DNA of 41,579 bases from UA16 sp042095135 (GTDB lineage Bacteria; Bacteroidota; Bacteroidia; Flavobacteriales_D; Sanyastnellaceae): the NCBI GenBank assembly GCA_042095135.1, contig JBELBV010000017.1:1-41579 (forward strand), given 5' to 3'. Every line of letters begins with the position of its first letter. Position 1 is the first letter of the stretch. The position numbers and the translations under genes were made by a program. The notes beneath the pieces were generated by a model. That model was not told the origin of the DNA. It did not search any database and saw only the letters and a list, made by a program, of their open reading frames with translations. Below are positions 33,864 to 40,732 of the stretch, one piece after another.

Positions 33864-35560
33864 GAATTGGCGGCTGTTTGGCCCATTGCCGGAGCTTTTG
33901 CGTTGCCGTTCCCATTCTTTGCGGCCTTGACGAAAGCAGTAAACAAGGGATGCGGGGTCTCCACCGTACTTGCGTATTCTGGATGGAATTGAGAGGCAAC
34001 GAAATATGGATGGTCGGGGATTTCCACGATTTCCACCAGTCCCGAATCGGGGTTTTTACCGGTAGCAACCATGCCCAGTGATTCGAATCGTTCGAGGTAG
34101 GCGTCGTTGAATTCGTACCGATGACGGTGTCGTTCTTCGATGGTACCTGTACCGTACGCGTTGAAGGCGTGACTTCCAGGTATTAAGTCGCATGGATAGG
34201 CCCCTAATCGCATGGTTCCGCCCATGTTTTGGATGCTCTTTTGTTCCGCCATCAAATCGATAACAGGGTCGGGTGTGTACTCCTTAATCTCGGTTGAGTG
34301 CGCGTCGCTCAATCCGATTACGTTGCGCGCAAATTCAATCACAGCGCATTGCATGCCTAGGCATATCCCAAAGAAGGGGACACCCATGGTGCGCGCGTGC
34401 TGGATGGTTTCGATTTTGCCATCGACACCCCTCGACCCGAAGCCGGGAGCCACGATGATTCCATCAAGTCCGGCCAACTTTTCAGCGGCGCTTTTGGACG
34501 TGATTGATTCACTGTGAATCCAATCCACCTGCACATCAACTTCTTGGTGGGCACCCGCATGTATGAGCGCTTCAGCGATAGACTTGTAGCTGTCTTTCAG
34601 CTCCACGTATTTGCCCACCAATCCCACTTTTACGGTCGATTTTGGATGCTTGTATTGCGTGAGGAATTTCTTCCAAGATGCCAGGTCTGGCGTCTGATCT
34701 GCAGCGGCCATTCCCAATTTTTCGAGCACAACTTGATCCAAGCGTTCTTCCATCAACAGCAACGGTACATCGTAAATGGTTTCCGCATCGATGCTTTGAA
34801 TCACCGCGCTGGACGCGACGTTGCAGAAACGAGCTACTTTGCTTCGGACTGAATCGGTCAGTTCGTGTTCCGTTCGGCACACAAGGATGTCAGGCTGAAC
34901 ACCGAATTCCAGCAGTTGTTTGACGGAGTGCTGGGTGGGTTTCGTCTTCAGTTCTCCGGCTGCAGCCAAGTAGGGAATGAGTGTCAAGTGCACAACCAAG
35001 GTCTCCTCGGGGCATTCCCACTTCATCTGACGAACTGCCTCAATGTAGGGCAGGGACTCAATGTCGCCGACCGTTCCTCCGATTTCCGTGATAACGAAGT
35101 CGTAATTCGATTCAGCGCCCAGGATTTGGACGCAGCGCTTGATTTCATCCGTGATGTGCGGAATGATTTGCACTGTCTTGCCGAGGTATTCACCTCGACG
35201 TTCTTTGTCAATGACCGACTGGTAAATCCTGCCGGTGGTGATGTTGTTGGCTTGGGTGGTCTGGACGTTCAAGAACCGCTCGTAGTGTCCCAAATCCAGG
35301 TCGGTTTCTGCGCCATCAACGGTCACATAACACTCGCCATGTTCATATGGGTTCAGGGTGCCCGGATCGACATTGATGTATGGGTCGAGCTTCTGAATGG
35401 TCACCGAATGACCACGCGCTTGAAGCAGCTTGGCCAACGATGCGCTGACAATCCCTTTTCCGAGGCTCGAGCTTACGCCACCCGTGACGAAAATGTAGCG
35501 GCTGTTGCGCACCGTTTCTGGCAGCGACGAGATGGAATCAGAAGGGTTGTTTTGAGGCAT
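33860..35560 (-). CDS. pyrG: CTP synthase
   Basis: PyrG makes CTP from UTP with glutamine as nitrogen donor. The synthetase domain shows FVTGGVSSSLGKGIVSASLAKLLQ, DPYINVDPGTLNPYEHGECYV and the CTP-site segment ITEIGGTVGDIES. The glutaminase domain has the nucleophile Cys in FFGICLGMQ and the HPEY of the triad. From ATG 35560 the length is 566 residues. I rejected the ATG at 35587 because the box TAACTTTG ends two bases inside it. The extra C-terminal tail (NGNGNAKAPAMGQTAANS) is variable. A hairpin occupies the leader, so expression may respond to nucleotides. Confidence 0.97.
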   Translation of the reverse strand: MPQNNPSDSISSLPETVRNSRYIFVTGGVSSSLGKGIVSASLAKLLQARGHSVTIQKLDPYINVDPGTLNPYEHGECYVTVDGAETDLDLGHYERFLNVQTTQANNITTGRIYQSVIDKERRGEYLGKTVQIIPHITDEIKRCVQILGAESNYDFVITEIGGTVGDIESLPYIEAVRQMKWECPEETLVVHLTLIPYLAAAGELKTKPTQHSVKQLLEFGVQPDILVCRTEHELTDSVRSKVARFCNVASSAVIQSIDAETIYDVPLLLMEERLDQVVLEKLGMAAADQTPDLASWKKFLTQYKHPKSTVKVGLVGKYVELKDSYKSIAEALIHAGAHQEVDVQVDWIHSESITSKSAAEKLAGLDGIIVAPGFGSRGVDGKIETIQHARTMGVPFFGICLGMQCAVIEFARNVIGLSDAHSTEIKEYTPDPVIDLMAEQKSIQNMGGTMRLGAYPCDLIPGSHAFNAYGTGTIEERHRHRYEFNDAYLERFESLGMVATGKNPDSGLVEIVEIPDHPYFVASQFHPEYASTVETPHPLFTAFVKAAKNGNGNAKAPAMGQTAANS

Positions 35561-35563
35561 GGT

Positions 35564-35581
35564 CCCGTATATGAATACGGG
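35564..35581 (-). promoter_or_regulatory. 5'-terminal hairpin in the pyrG leader
   Basis: On the minus strand CCCGTATTCATATACGGG has 7-base perfect arms and a 4-base loop. It begins three bases after the TAACTTTG box and ends three bases before the pyrG ATG. The transcript would start in or next to the CCC that forms the left arm. The arrangement recalls enterobacterial pyrC/pyrD leaders, where CTP-dependent start-site choice decides whether a 5' hairpin blocks translation. Function here is inference. Confidence 0.5.
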
Positions 35582-35584
35582 ATT

Positions 35585-35592
35585 CAAAGTTA
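35585..35592 (-). promoter_or_regulatory. Candidate -7 promoter box (TAACTTTG) of pyrG
   Basis: TAACTTTG is an exact TAnnTTTG match, 24 bases before the ATG at 35560. It overlaps the alternative ATG at 35587 and so decides the pyrG start. No clear -33 TTG is seen at the usual distance. Confidence 0.5.
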
Positions 35593-35656
35593 GGGAGAAA
35601 TAACAGGCGCAGTACGGCTGTGAACAACTTTTCGGCCCTCGTGAATTTCGTTTCCC

Positions 35657-36748
35657 TCATTTGAGGTTTTGCGTCAAGCGGTCCACCAATTTGAATCCGC
35701 TGAACAATTCTTGGGCGACGATGCGGAAAAGGGTGTAAGCAGGAACCGCTAGGACCATGCCTAAAATGCCTACCGCACTACCAGCGATGCTGATGACGAG
35801 GAAAATCTCCAGCGGGTGCGCGTGCACGCGGTTGGCGAATACCACCGGTTGGGTGAAGAAATTGTCGACCAGTTGAGCGACCCCAAATACGAGCAGACTG
35901 CCTCCGATAAGCGCCCCGGATGCGGCCGCGGGTCCACTGATGGTCACGAGCGTGACGCCAAGGGCTGTTCCGGCTAACGGGCCCAGGTAGGGGACCAAGT
36001 TGCACAATCCCGCGAGCAGTCCAATCAGGAAAGCATGGTCCGCACCCACTAATGTTAGCCCAGCGGTGACAATGGCAGTGACAATGGAAACCTGAATGAC
36101 CAATCCGCCGAAGTAACGCGTCAACAACTGGCTGGTGCGCTCTAGGATCGACTGGACTTTGGGCATCAATTCGTCGGGCGTAATGGCCTCAACCATGTTG
36201 CGAAACAGGGCGCCGTCCTTTAGAAAAAAGAAGGCCATGAAGACCACTGAGAAAATGCCAAAGAACAAGCTTCCTATTTGGGCGAGCAGCCCGCTGACGC
36301 GTTGGCCCAACTCTTCGAATTTCAAGGAAGATTCGAGTTGTTCCACTACGAATTGGCTGTTGCTTCGTTCGTCGCCGCTGAAATTGATGGCGCCAAAATG
36401 GTCATCCAACCACACGGTACCTTGACCGGTGGCGTTGGCGAGTTGATCAAAGTCCAATTTTTGCACGGCATCCATTTGTTCGTTTACCAGTGGGGCGAAC
36501 AATTGAATGATGCCAACCGCGCTTCCGAAGAGCACCAGCATGCTGATTGCTGCGCCCATTGATGTGGGCAACGACCGTCCTTTGATCTGGAGCTTACTCA
36601 GGAGCAACACGATGGGCCGTCCGATGAAACTGATGGCCACCGAGAGCAGCAGCAACCCGACGAGTCCCTTGAATTTCCAGAGGCCGATGGCGAGCAGGAT
36701 GAAACCGAGGAAGCCAATGAGGTTACGTAAAGTGGGTTTAGGGAGCAT
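35657..36748 (-). CDS. AI-2E family transporter / PerM-like permease
   Basis: This membrane protein of 363 residues has about eight helices and the AI-2E/PerM pattern. Two N-terminal helix pairs are followed by a hydrophilic loop (about 85-155), then FFLKDGALFRNMVEAITPDE and ILERTSQLLTRYFGGLVIQ. The conserved GLLAGLCNLVPYLGPLAG segment comes next, and the DNFFTQPVVFANRVHAHPLEIFL region near the C-terminus. Members have been linked to signal export, ion exchange or peptidoglycan-lipid traffic; the cargo is unknown. ATG 36748 was chosen because the upstream TTG start at 36769 lies inside the promoter box TACCTTTG. It is divergent from the MntR-like regulator. Confidence 0.88.
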   Translation of the reverse strand: MLPKPTLRNLIGFLGFILLAIGLWKFKGLVGLLLLSVAISFIGRPIVLLLSKLQIKGRSLPTSMGAAISMLVLFGSAVGIIQLFAPLVNEQMDAVQKLDFDQLANATGQGTVWLDDHFGAINFSGDERSNSQFVVEQLESSLKFEELGQRVSGLLAQIGSLFFGIFSVVFMAFFFLKDGALFRNMVEAITPDELMPKVQSILERTSQLLTRYFGGLVIQVSIVTAIVTAGLTLVGADHAFLIGLLAGLCNLVPYLGPLAGTALGVTLVTISGPAAASGALIGGSLLVFGVAQLVDNFFTQPVVFANRVHAHPLEIFLVISIAGSAVGILGMVLAVPAYTLFRIVAQELFSGFKLVDRLTQNLK

Positions 36749-36766
36749 GCTAGGGATGTTGCTATC

Positions 36767-36774
36767 CAAAGGTA
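36767..36774 (-). promoter_or_regulatory. Candidate -7 promoter box (TACCTTTG) of the AI-2E gene
   Basis: TACCTTTG is an exact TAnnTTTG match, 18 bases before the ATG at 36748. The same octamer serves the divergent regulator gene. The palindrome at 36802-36821 lies 28-47 bases upstream of this box. Confidence 0.5.
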
Positions 36775-36801
36775 CGCAATGAGTTCGTCGAGCACCTCCT
36801 G

Positions 36802-36821
36802 TTTTTAGCTCAGGCTAAAAA
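36802..36821. promoter_or_regulatory. Palindromic operator, candidate DtxR/MntR binding site
   Basis: TTTTTAGCTCAGGCTAAAAA is a perfect inverted repeat with 8-base arms and a 4-base spacer. It lies 19 bases before the regulator ATG and covers the expected -33 region of that gene's promoter, so binding should block transcription. The TTTAG...CTAAA outline resembles operators of DtxR-family regulators. Autoregulation is inferred from position. Confidence 0.65.
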
Positions 36822-36828
36822 TTTTATT

Positions 36829-36836
36829 TACCTTTG
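36829..36836 (+). promoter_or_regulatory. Candidate -7 promoter box (TACCTTTG) of the regulator-ZIP operon
   Basis: TACCTTTG is an exact TAnnTTTG match, followed by TGAA and the ATG at 36841. The transcript would begin at or next to the A of the start codon. The operator palindrome ends 7 bases upstream of the box. Confidence 0.55.
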
Positions 36837-36840
36837 TGAA

Positions 36841-37509
36841 ATGTTGTTGTCGCCAAGCCAAGAAAATTACTTGAAGGCCATCTACAAGTTGGAGGCTCGG
36901 GAGGGCATTGCCACGAACCAAGCACTCGCTGCGCTGGTGGAGGCGACTCCTGCTTCGGTGACCAACATGCTGCGCAAATTGATGGAGGCTGGATTTGTGA
37001 AATACGAGGCATACCAGGGAGCTACCTTAACTGCAGCGGGGCGAAACGAAGCGGTAACGCTGGTGCGAAAGCACCGGTTGTGGGAGGTGTTTTTGGTGGA
37101 GAAGCTCCAATACGATTGGGATGCGGTTCACGCCTTGGCCGAGGAGTTGGAGCACATCGGTGGAGATGAATTGATCAACCGCCTTGATGCATTTCTCGAC
37201 CACCCTGCATACGATCCCCACGGTGATCCCATCCCCACCGCGAAGGGCGTTGTTCGCGCGCGTCAGTATGCCATTGCGGCGAGTGAGGCCAAAGAAGGCG
37301 ACGTGTTCGTCGTGTGCGGGGTCAAGGACAGCTCCAGCCTGTTCCTGCGGCATTTGGACAAGCTCAACATCGCCTTGGGCAAAGCCTACACGCTGAAGGA
37401 ATGCCTCGAATTTGACCGAAGCGCCGTGTGGGTAGAGAAGGAGGGTGCCCTCACCAATATTTCAAATGAAGTAGCCAAAAACGTACTGATTCAATTGACC
37501 GATGAATGA
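36841..37509 (+). CDS. DtxR/MntR-family metal-dependent transcriptional repressor
   Basis: This 222-residue cytoplasmic repressor has three parts. A winged helix lies at 1-62 (SQENYLKAIYKLE, TPASVTNMLRKLMEAGFV), the metal-binding dimer domain at 63-135 (RKHRLWEVFLVEKL, AVHALAEELEHIGGDE), and a C-terminal FeoA/SH3-like domain at about 150-222. Candidate metal ligands are His78, Glu82, His97, Glu101, Glu104 and His105. Glu101 occupies the position of the Cys in iron-sensing DtxR, as in MntR, and Asn9 stands where MntR has Asp. This favours a manganese-type sensor, but metal choice needs measurement. The gene overlaps the ZIP transporter by 8 bases, so it probably controls metal uptake and itself. 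Confidence 0.88.
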   Translation: MLLSPSQENYLKAIYKLEAREGIATNQALAALVEATPASVTNMLRKLMEAGFVKYEAYQGATLTAAGRNEAVTLVRKHRLWEVFLVEKLQYDWDAVHALAEELEHIGGDELINRLDAFLDHPAYDPHGDPIPTAKGVVRARQYAIAASEAKEGDVFVVCGVKDSSSLFLRHLDKLNIALGKAYTLKECLEFDRSAVWVEKEGALTNISNEVAKNVLIQLTDE

Positions 37510-38323
37510 ATTGATGGAATGGATAGGCTCCTTTGGAGCCGTGGAAGCTGCGTTGATTGCAACGCTCTTCACGTGGATGATGACTGCGCTGGGCGCGTCG
37601 CTGGTGTTCGTATTCAGCGATATGCACCGAAAATGGTTTGATAGCATGTTGGGGTTTACGGGTGGTGTCATGGTGGCGGCCAGCTTTTGGTCATTGCTTT
37701 CTCCGGCAATTGAGATGTCCCCAGGCGATGGGTTCGCCAAGGTGTGGCCAAGCGCTTGCGGATTTGGATTGGGCGCGCTGTTCATCTATGGATTGGACCG
37801 GCTAACACCGCACTTGCACATCAATTTCAACAAGGATGAAGCTGAAGGGCCCGAGACGGATTGGCATCGATCGACCCTGTTGGTCTTGGCCATCACCTTG
37901 CACAACATTCCAGAAGGATTGGCGGTTGGGGTGCTGTTCGGTGGCGCGGCGCTTGGGCTGGATGGAGCATCGGTCGGAGCGGCTGTTGCCTTAGCCATTG
38001 GCATTGGTATCCAAAATTTCCCAGAAGGCTTCGCCGTGAGTATGCCGCTGCGCCGTCAAGGTGTGAGCGCTGCGCGATCGCTTTGGTTTGGTCAATTGTC
38101 GGCAGTCGTAGAACCGGTCGCCGCGGTCATCGGAGCGGTGGCGGTGCTGCAAATGCAGGTCATCCTTCCCTATGCACTCGCTTTTGCCGCAGGGGCGATG
38201 ATTTACGTTGTCGTGGAGGAAGTCATTCCTGAAACCCAACGTGACAAGTACACCGACTTCGCTACGTTGGGATTTATTGGTGGTTTCCTCGTCATGATGG
38301 CGCTCGACGTAGGTTTGGGGTAA
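37502..38323 (+). CDS. ZIP family divalent metal transporter
   Basis: This inner-membrane metal importer of 273 residues has eight predicted helices. The family's metal path is visible in helices IV and V: TLHNIPEGLAVG (His134, Asn135, Pro137, Glu138) and IQNFPEGFAVS (Gln171, Asn172, Pro174, Glu175). The cytoplasmic loop before helix IV has scattered His and acidic residues (HLHINFNKDEAEG). Closest in layout to ZupT/GufA-type proteins that import Zn, Mn or Fe. Its start lies inside the end of the regulator gene, so the pair is translationally coupled. Confidence 0.92.
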   Translation: MNELMEWIGSFGAVEAALIATLFTWMMTALGASLVFVFSDMHRKWFDSMLGFTGGVMVAASFWSLLSPAIEMSPGDGFAKVWPSACGFGLGALFIYGLDRLTPHLHINFNKDEAEGPETDWHRSTLLVLAITLHNIPEGLAVGVLFGGAALGLDGASVGAAVALAIGIGIQNFPEGFAVSMPLRRQGVSAARSLWFGQLSAVVEPVAAVIGAVAVLQMQVILPYALAFAAGAMIYVVVEEVIPETQRDKYTDFATLGFIGGFLVMMALDVGLG

Positions 38324-38345
38324 ACAGTGACATAGGTACGCCGGT

Positions 38346-39695
38346 TCACCAAGACCAATCGGCGTTTCCAAACCAACCGGAGCTCATCAAGAGGACAACT
38401 CGTTCTCTCGGTTCGAGGTGTTGTACGTGTTCGTGCAGTTCAGAAGCGTCGGTGATGACCCGGAGGTTTGGGTGGGATCCAAAAGCATCCGCTACAAACT
38501 GCGGATCCAGCGGCGGTAACTGTTTGTGCCCCAAGACCGCTGGGTCGTAGTACACCACTGCCTCGTCAGCGCTTTCCATTGCTTGAGCATAGGTGGGCAA
38601 GAAATCTTTGTTCAAGCTTGAAAATGTGTGCAGTTCAAGGACCGCTGTCAAGGTGTGATCAGGATAAGACGCTTTGACGCCGCTTACCGTAGCCTTCACC
38701 TTGGAAGGGGCATGGGCAAAGTCTCGAAATACCGTAAAGCCTTCCTGGTTGTGTAAAGGCTCCAGCCGTCGGGCTGCTCCCCGGAAGGAAGCGATGGCTT
38801 CATCGAAGGCCAGGACGTCCAAGCCCATTACCTGTGCCAAGGTTCTTGCTCCAGCCACATTTTGGATGTTGTGGGTGCCGACCAATTGGGTGGTGACCGA
38901 CCGATTGCCTTCAAACGTCAGCGTCATCGTGCCATCTGACTGGGGTAGAAAGGCTGGAGTCCGATACGGAATGAACGACAGATCGTGTCGCTTGCACCGC
39001 TTCACCACGGCCTCCAACGCGGCATCTTCGGCGCACCAGACGACAATTGCGTTTGGAGCCAACGACTCCAAGTAGGTGTCAAATTGTTGAATGTAATTTT
39101 CCTCGGTGGGGAACACGTTGATGTGGTCCCACGCGATGCCCGTGAGCAGGGTGAATTGGGCCTCATACCAGAAGAACTTCGGCCGTCGGTCGATGGGGGA
39201 ACTTAGGTACTCGTCGCCTTCAAGAATGCACCAATCGCGGTCCGGGTCGATCTCAACCATGCGATTGAAGCCTTCCAATTGCGCGCCCACCATAAAATTC
39301 GTCGGAATGTCCAAACCCTGCATAGCGTGCAAAAGCATGGAGGTGATGGTCGTCTTTCCATGAGACCCGCCGATCACAACTCGTTTGGCGTGCCCATTGG
39401 CTGCGCGCAAAAACTCTGGGTACGATTGGATCTTGAGTCCCAGGCTTTGTGCTTTTAACAACTCGGGATTATCGGGCCGTGCGTGCATGCCCAGTACCAC
39501 TACATCAATCGATGCGTCGAGTTTATCGGGATGCCAACCGTCTTGTTCGGGCAACAAGTGAGCAGCGGCGAGGCGTCCACGTGAGGGTTCAAAAATCTGG
39601 TCGTCTGAACCAGTGACTTCATGACCGGCTGCCGCCACGGCCAACGCAATGTTGTGCATGGCGCTGCCGCCAATCGCGATGAAATGTACTCGCAT
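38346..39695 (-). CDS. mpl: UDP-N-acetylmuramate:L-alanyl-gamma-D-glutamyl-meso-diaminopimelate ligase
   Basis: Mpl is a Mur-ligase-family enzyme that re-attaches the recycled tripeptide L-Ala-D-Glu-mDAP to UDP-MurNAc in peptidoglycan recycling. In 449 residues the N-terminal domain starts VHFIAIGGSAMHNIALAVAAAGHEVTGSDD. The ATP loop is GGSHGKTTITSM (about 109-120), the central domain has the GDEYLSSPIDRRPKFFWY motif, and the C-terminal domain includes FRDFAHAPSKVKATV, with the DFAHAP signature of Mpl rather than DYAHHP of MurC. It converges with the ZIP gene. No other mur genes are adjacent. Confidence 0.93.
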   Translation of the reverse strand: MRVHFIAIGGSAMHNIALAVAAAGHEVTGSDDQIFEPSRGRLAAAHLLPEQDGWHPDKLDASIDVVVLGMHARPDNPELLKAQSLGLKIQSYPEFLRAANGHAKRVVIGGSHGKTTITSMLLHAMQGLDIPTNFMVGAQLEGFNRMVEIDPDRDWCILEGDEYLSSPIDRRPKFFWYEAQFTLLTGIAWDHINVFPTEENYIQQFDTYLESLAPNAIVVWCAEDAALEAVVKRCKRHDLSFIPYRTPAFLPQSDGTMTLTFEGNRSVTTQLVGTHNIQNVAGARTLAQVMGLDVLAFDEAIASFRGAARRLEPLHNQEGFTVFRDFAHAPSKVKATVSGVKASYPDHTLTAVLELHTFSSLNKDFLPTYAQAMESADEAVVYYDPAVLGHKQLPPLDPQFVADAFGSHPNLRVITDASELHEHVQHLEPRERVVLLMSSGWFGNADWSW

Positions 39696-39762
39696 AAACG
39701 AATATCACATGGAACGAGGTGGAAGCAGGAGATCGGACAAATACATTCCAACAGCTAGGCCT

Positions 39763-39770
39763 TAATTTCG
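39763..39770 (+). promoter_or_regulatory. Candidate -7 promoter box (TAATTTCG)
   Basis: TAATTTCG, identical to the box before the oxidoreductase gene at 7609, 5 bases before the ATG at 39776. An out-of-frame ATG directly follows the box at 39771. It supports the downstream start for the EI24-like gene rather than the start at 39719. Confidence 0.45.
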
Positions 39771-39775
39771 ATGAC

Positions 39776-40636
39776 ATGAAAACAGACTCCCAGTTTCGGC
39801 AATTCATCATGAGCTTGCGCCAGTATTCGGGGTCATTCGCTTTTATTCGAAACAATCAATTGAGTTACTGGTACGGGATTGCCTTGTTGGGTACTGTGGC
39901 GACTATGCTCGCCGTTAACGGAGGACTTGAAACGGTCTCGTACAGCGCACATCAGTGGTTAATGGAGAGGGTCAGACTCATAATTGATGATTCCACGGTT
40001 GGCTGGTTGGTTGAGGGCATCGAAGTAACGGCGGATGGTGTGTTGTGGTTGCTAAAGGTTTGGCTTGGATTCAAATTCACCAAGTTCGTCGTCTTGATTG
40101 CATTGAGCCCCGTGTTTGCATTGGCTTCGGATGCTGTCGCCAAAGCACTCAGATCAGAAAAAGTCGTTTGGCATGGGCTGGATTGGAAGCAATCATTGGT
40201 CCGCGGAATGCGCTCGGCAGTCTTGCTTGTTCTCCTCGAATTTGCACTGAGTAGTTTGCTATTTCTCTGCTGCATTGCCTTGCCATTTTTCGTGCCAGTA
40301 CTTGGCTTCTTGACGGTGCTCTTCCCTGTGCTGTCGGCGGTGCTCAGTATTTGGTTTTATGGCGCAGCTTCTTTGGATTATGCTTGGGAAAAACAAGGGT
40401 ACGGGGCATTGGAAGGACTTCGTGCGTCATGGAAATTCCGGGGCGTTACCTTGGGCATTGGACTGCCATTTTACGCAGCTATGACCATTCCTTTACTTGC
40501 ACTCGTGACCGGACCTCTCTTGGGAGGGTTGGTGTGTGTGGTTGCGGGACTGCGGGTTGTATCTGGCATGCAAATGGAGGAGGGACTGCTCGGATTAGGA
40601 GGTGCGGGGAAGGTGGGCAATACCATCGCGTCATAA
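39776..40636 (+). CDS. EI24/CysZ-like integral membrane protein
   Basis: This 286-residue protein has about six hydrophobic segments and the EI24/CysZ outline. A short N-terminal amphipathic region (QFIMSLRQYSGSFAFIRNNQLSYWYG) is followed by a first long helix, a central hydrophilic segment (SDAVAKALRSEKVVWHGLDWKQSLVRGMRSAV), the hairpin FALSSLLFLCCIALPFFVPVLGFLTVLFP, and the SLDYAWEKQGYGALEGLRASWKFRG loop before the last helices. CysZ proteins transport sulfate, but many Bacteroidota relatives are uncharacterised and no cysteine genes are nearby, so I do not assign a substrate. ATG 39776 was chosen over 39719 because of the promoter box. Confidence 0.78.
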   Translation: MKTDSQFRQFIMSLRQYSGSFAFIRNNQLSYWYGIALLGTVATMLAVNGGLETVSYSAHQWLMERVRLIIDDSTVGWLVEGIEVTADGVLWLLKVWLGFKFTKFVVLIALSPVFALASDAVAKALRSEKVVWHGLDWKQSLVRGMRSAVLLVLLEFALSSLLFLCCIALPFFVPVLGFLTVLFPVLSAVLSIWFYGAASLDYAWEKQGYGALEGLRASWKFRGVTLGIGLPFYAAMTIPLLALVTGPLLGGLVCVVAGLRVVSGMQMEEGLLGLGGAGKVGNTIAS

Positions 40637-40676
40637 ATTTTGTTGATTTCTTAATCTAATAAAAAATCGATAAAAC

Positions 40677-40707
40677 TTGTTTTTCTATGTACGAGCGCTT
40701 ATTTTTA
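40677..40707 (+). promoter_or_regulatory. Candidate promoter (TTG, 20 bases, TATTTTTA)
   Basis: TTG at 40677-40679 and TATTTTTA at 40700-40707 are 20 bases apart. The -7 box differs from TAnnTTTG only in its last base. It lies in an AT-rich 96-base spacer and is 25 bases before the ATG of the repeat protein. Confidence 0.4.
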
Positions 40708-40732
40708 GGCGGTCAAATAATCACTTGTCAAC

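Noticed and set aside
38337..38366. ACGCCG...CGGCGT inverted repeat between ZIP and mpl
   Set aside because: The loop is long (16 bases), there is no T-run, and part of it lies in the mpl coding end, so it is probably chance.
40640..40732. AT-rich spacer as a possible attachment site or horizontal-transfer boundary
   Set aside because: I see no direct repeat, tRNA end, integrase or transposase. AT-richness is explained by a promoter region.
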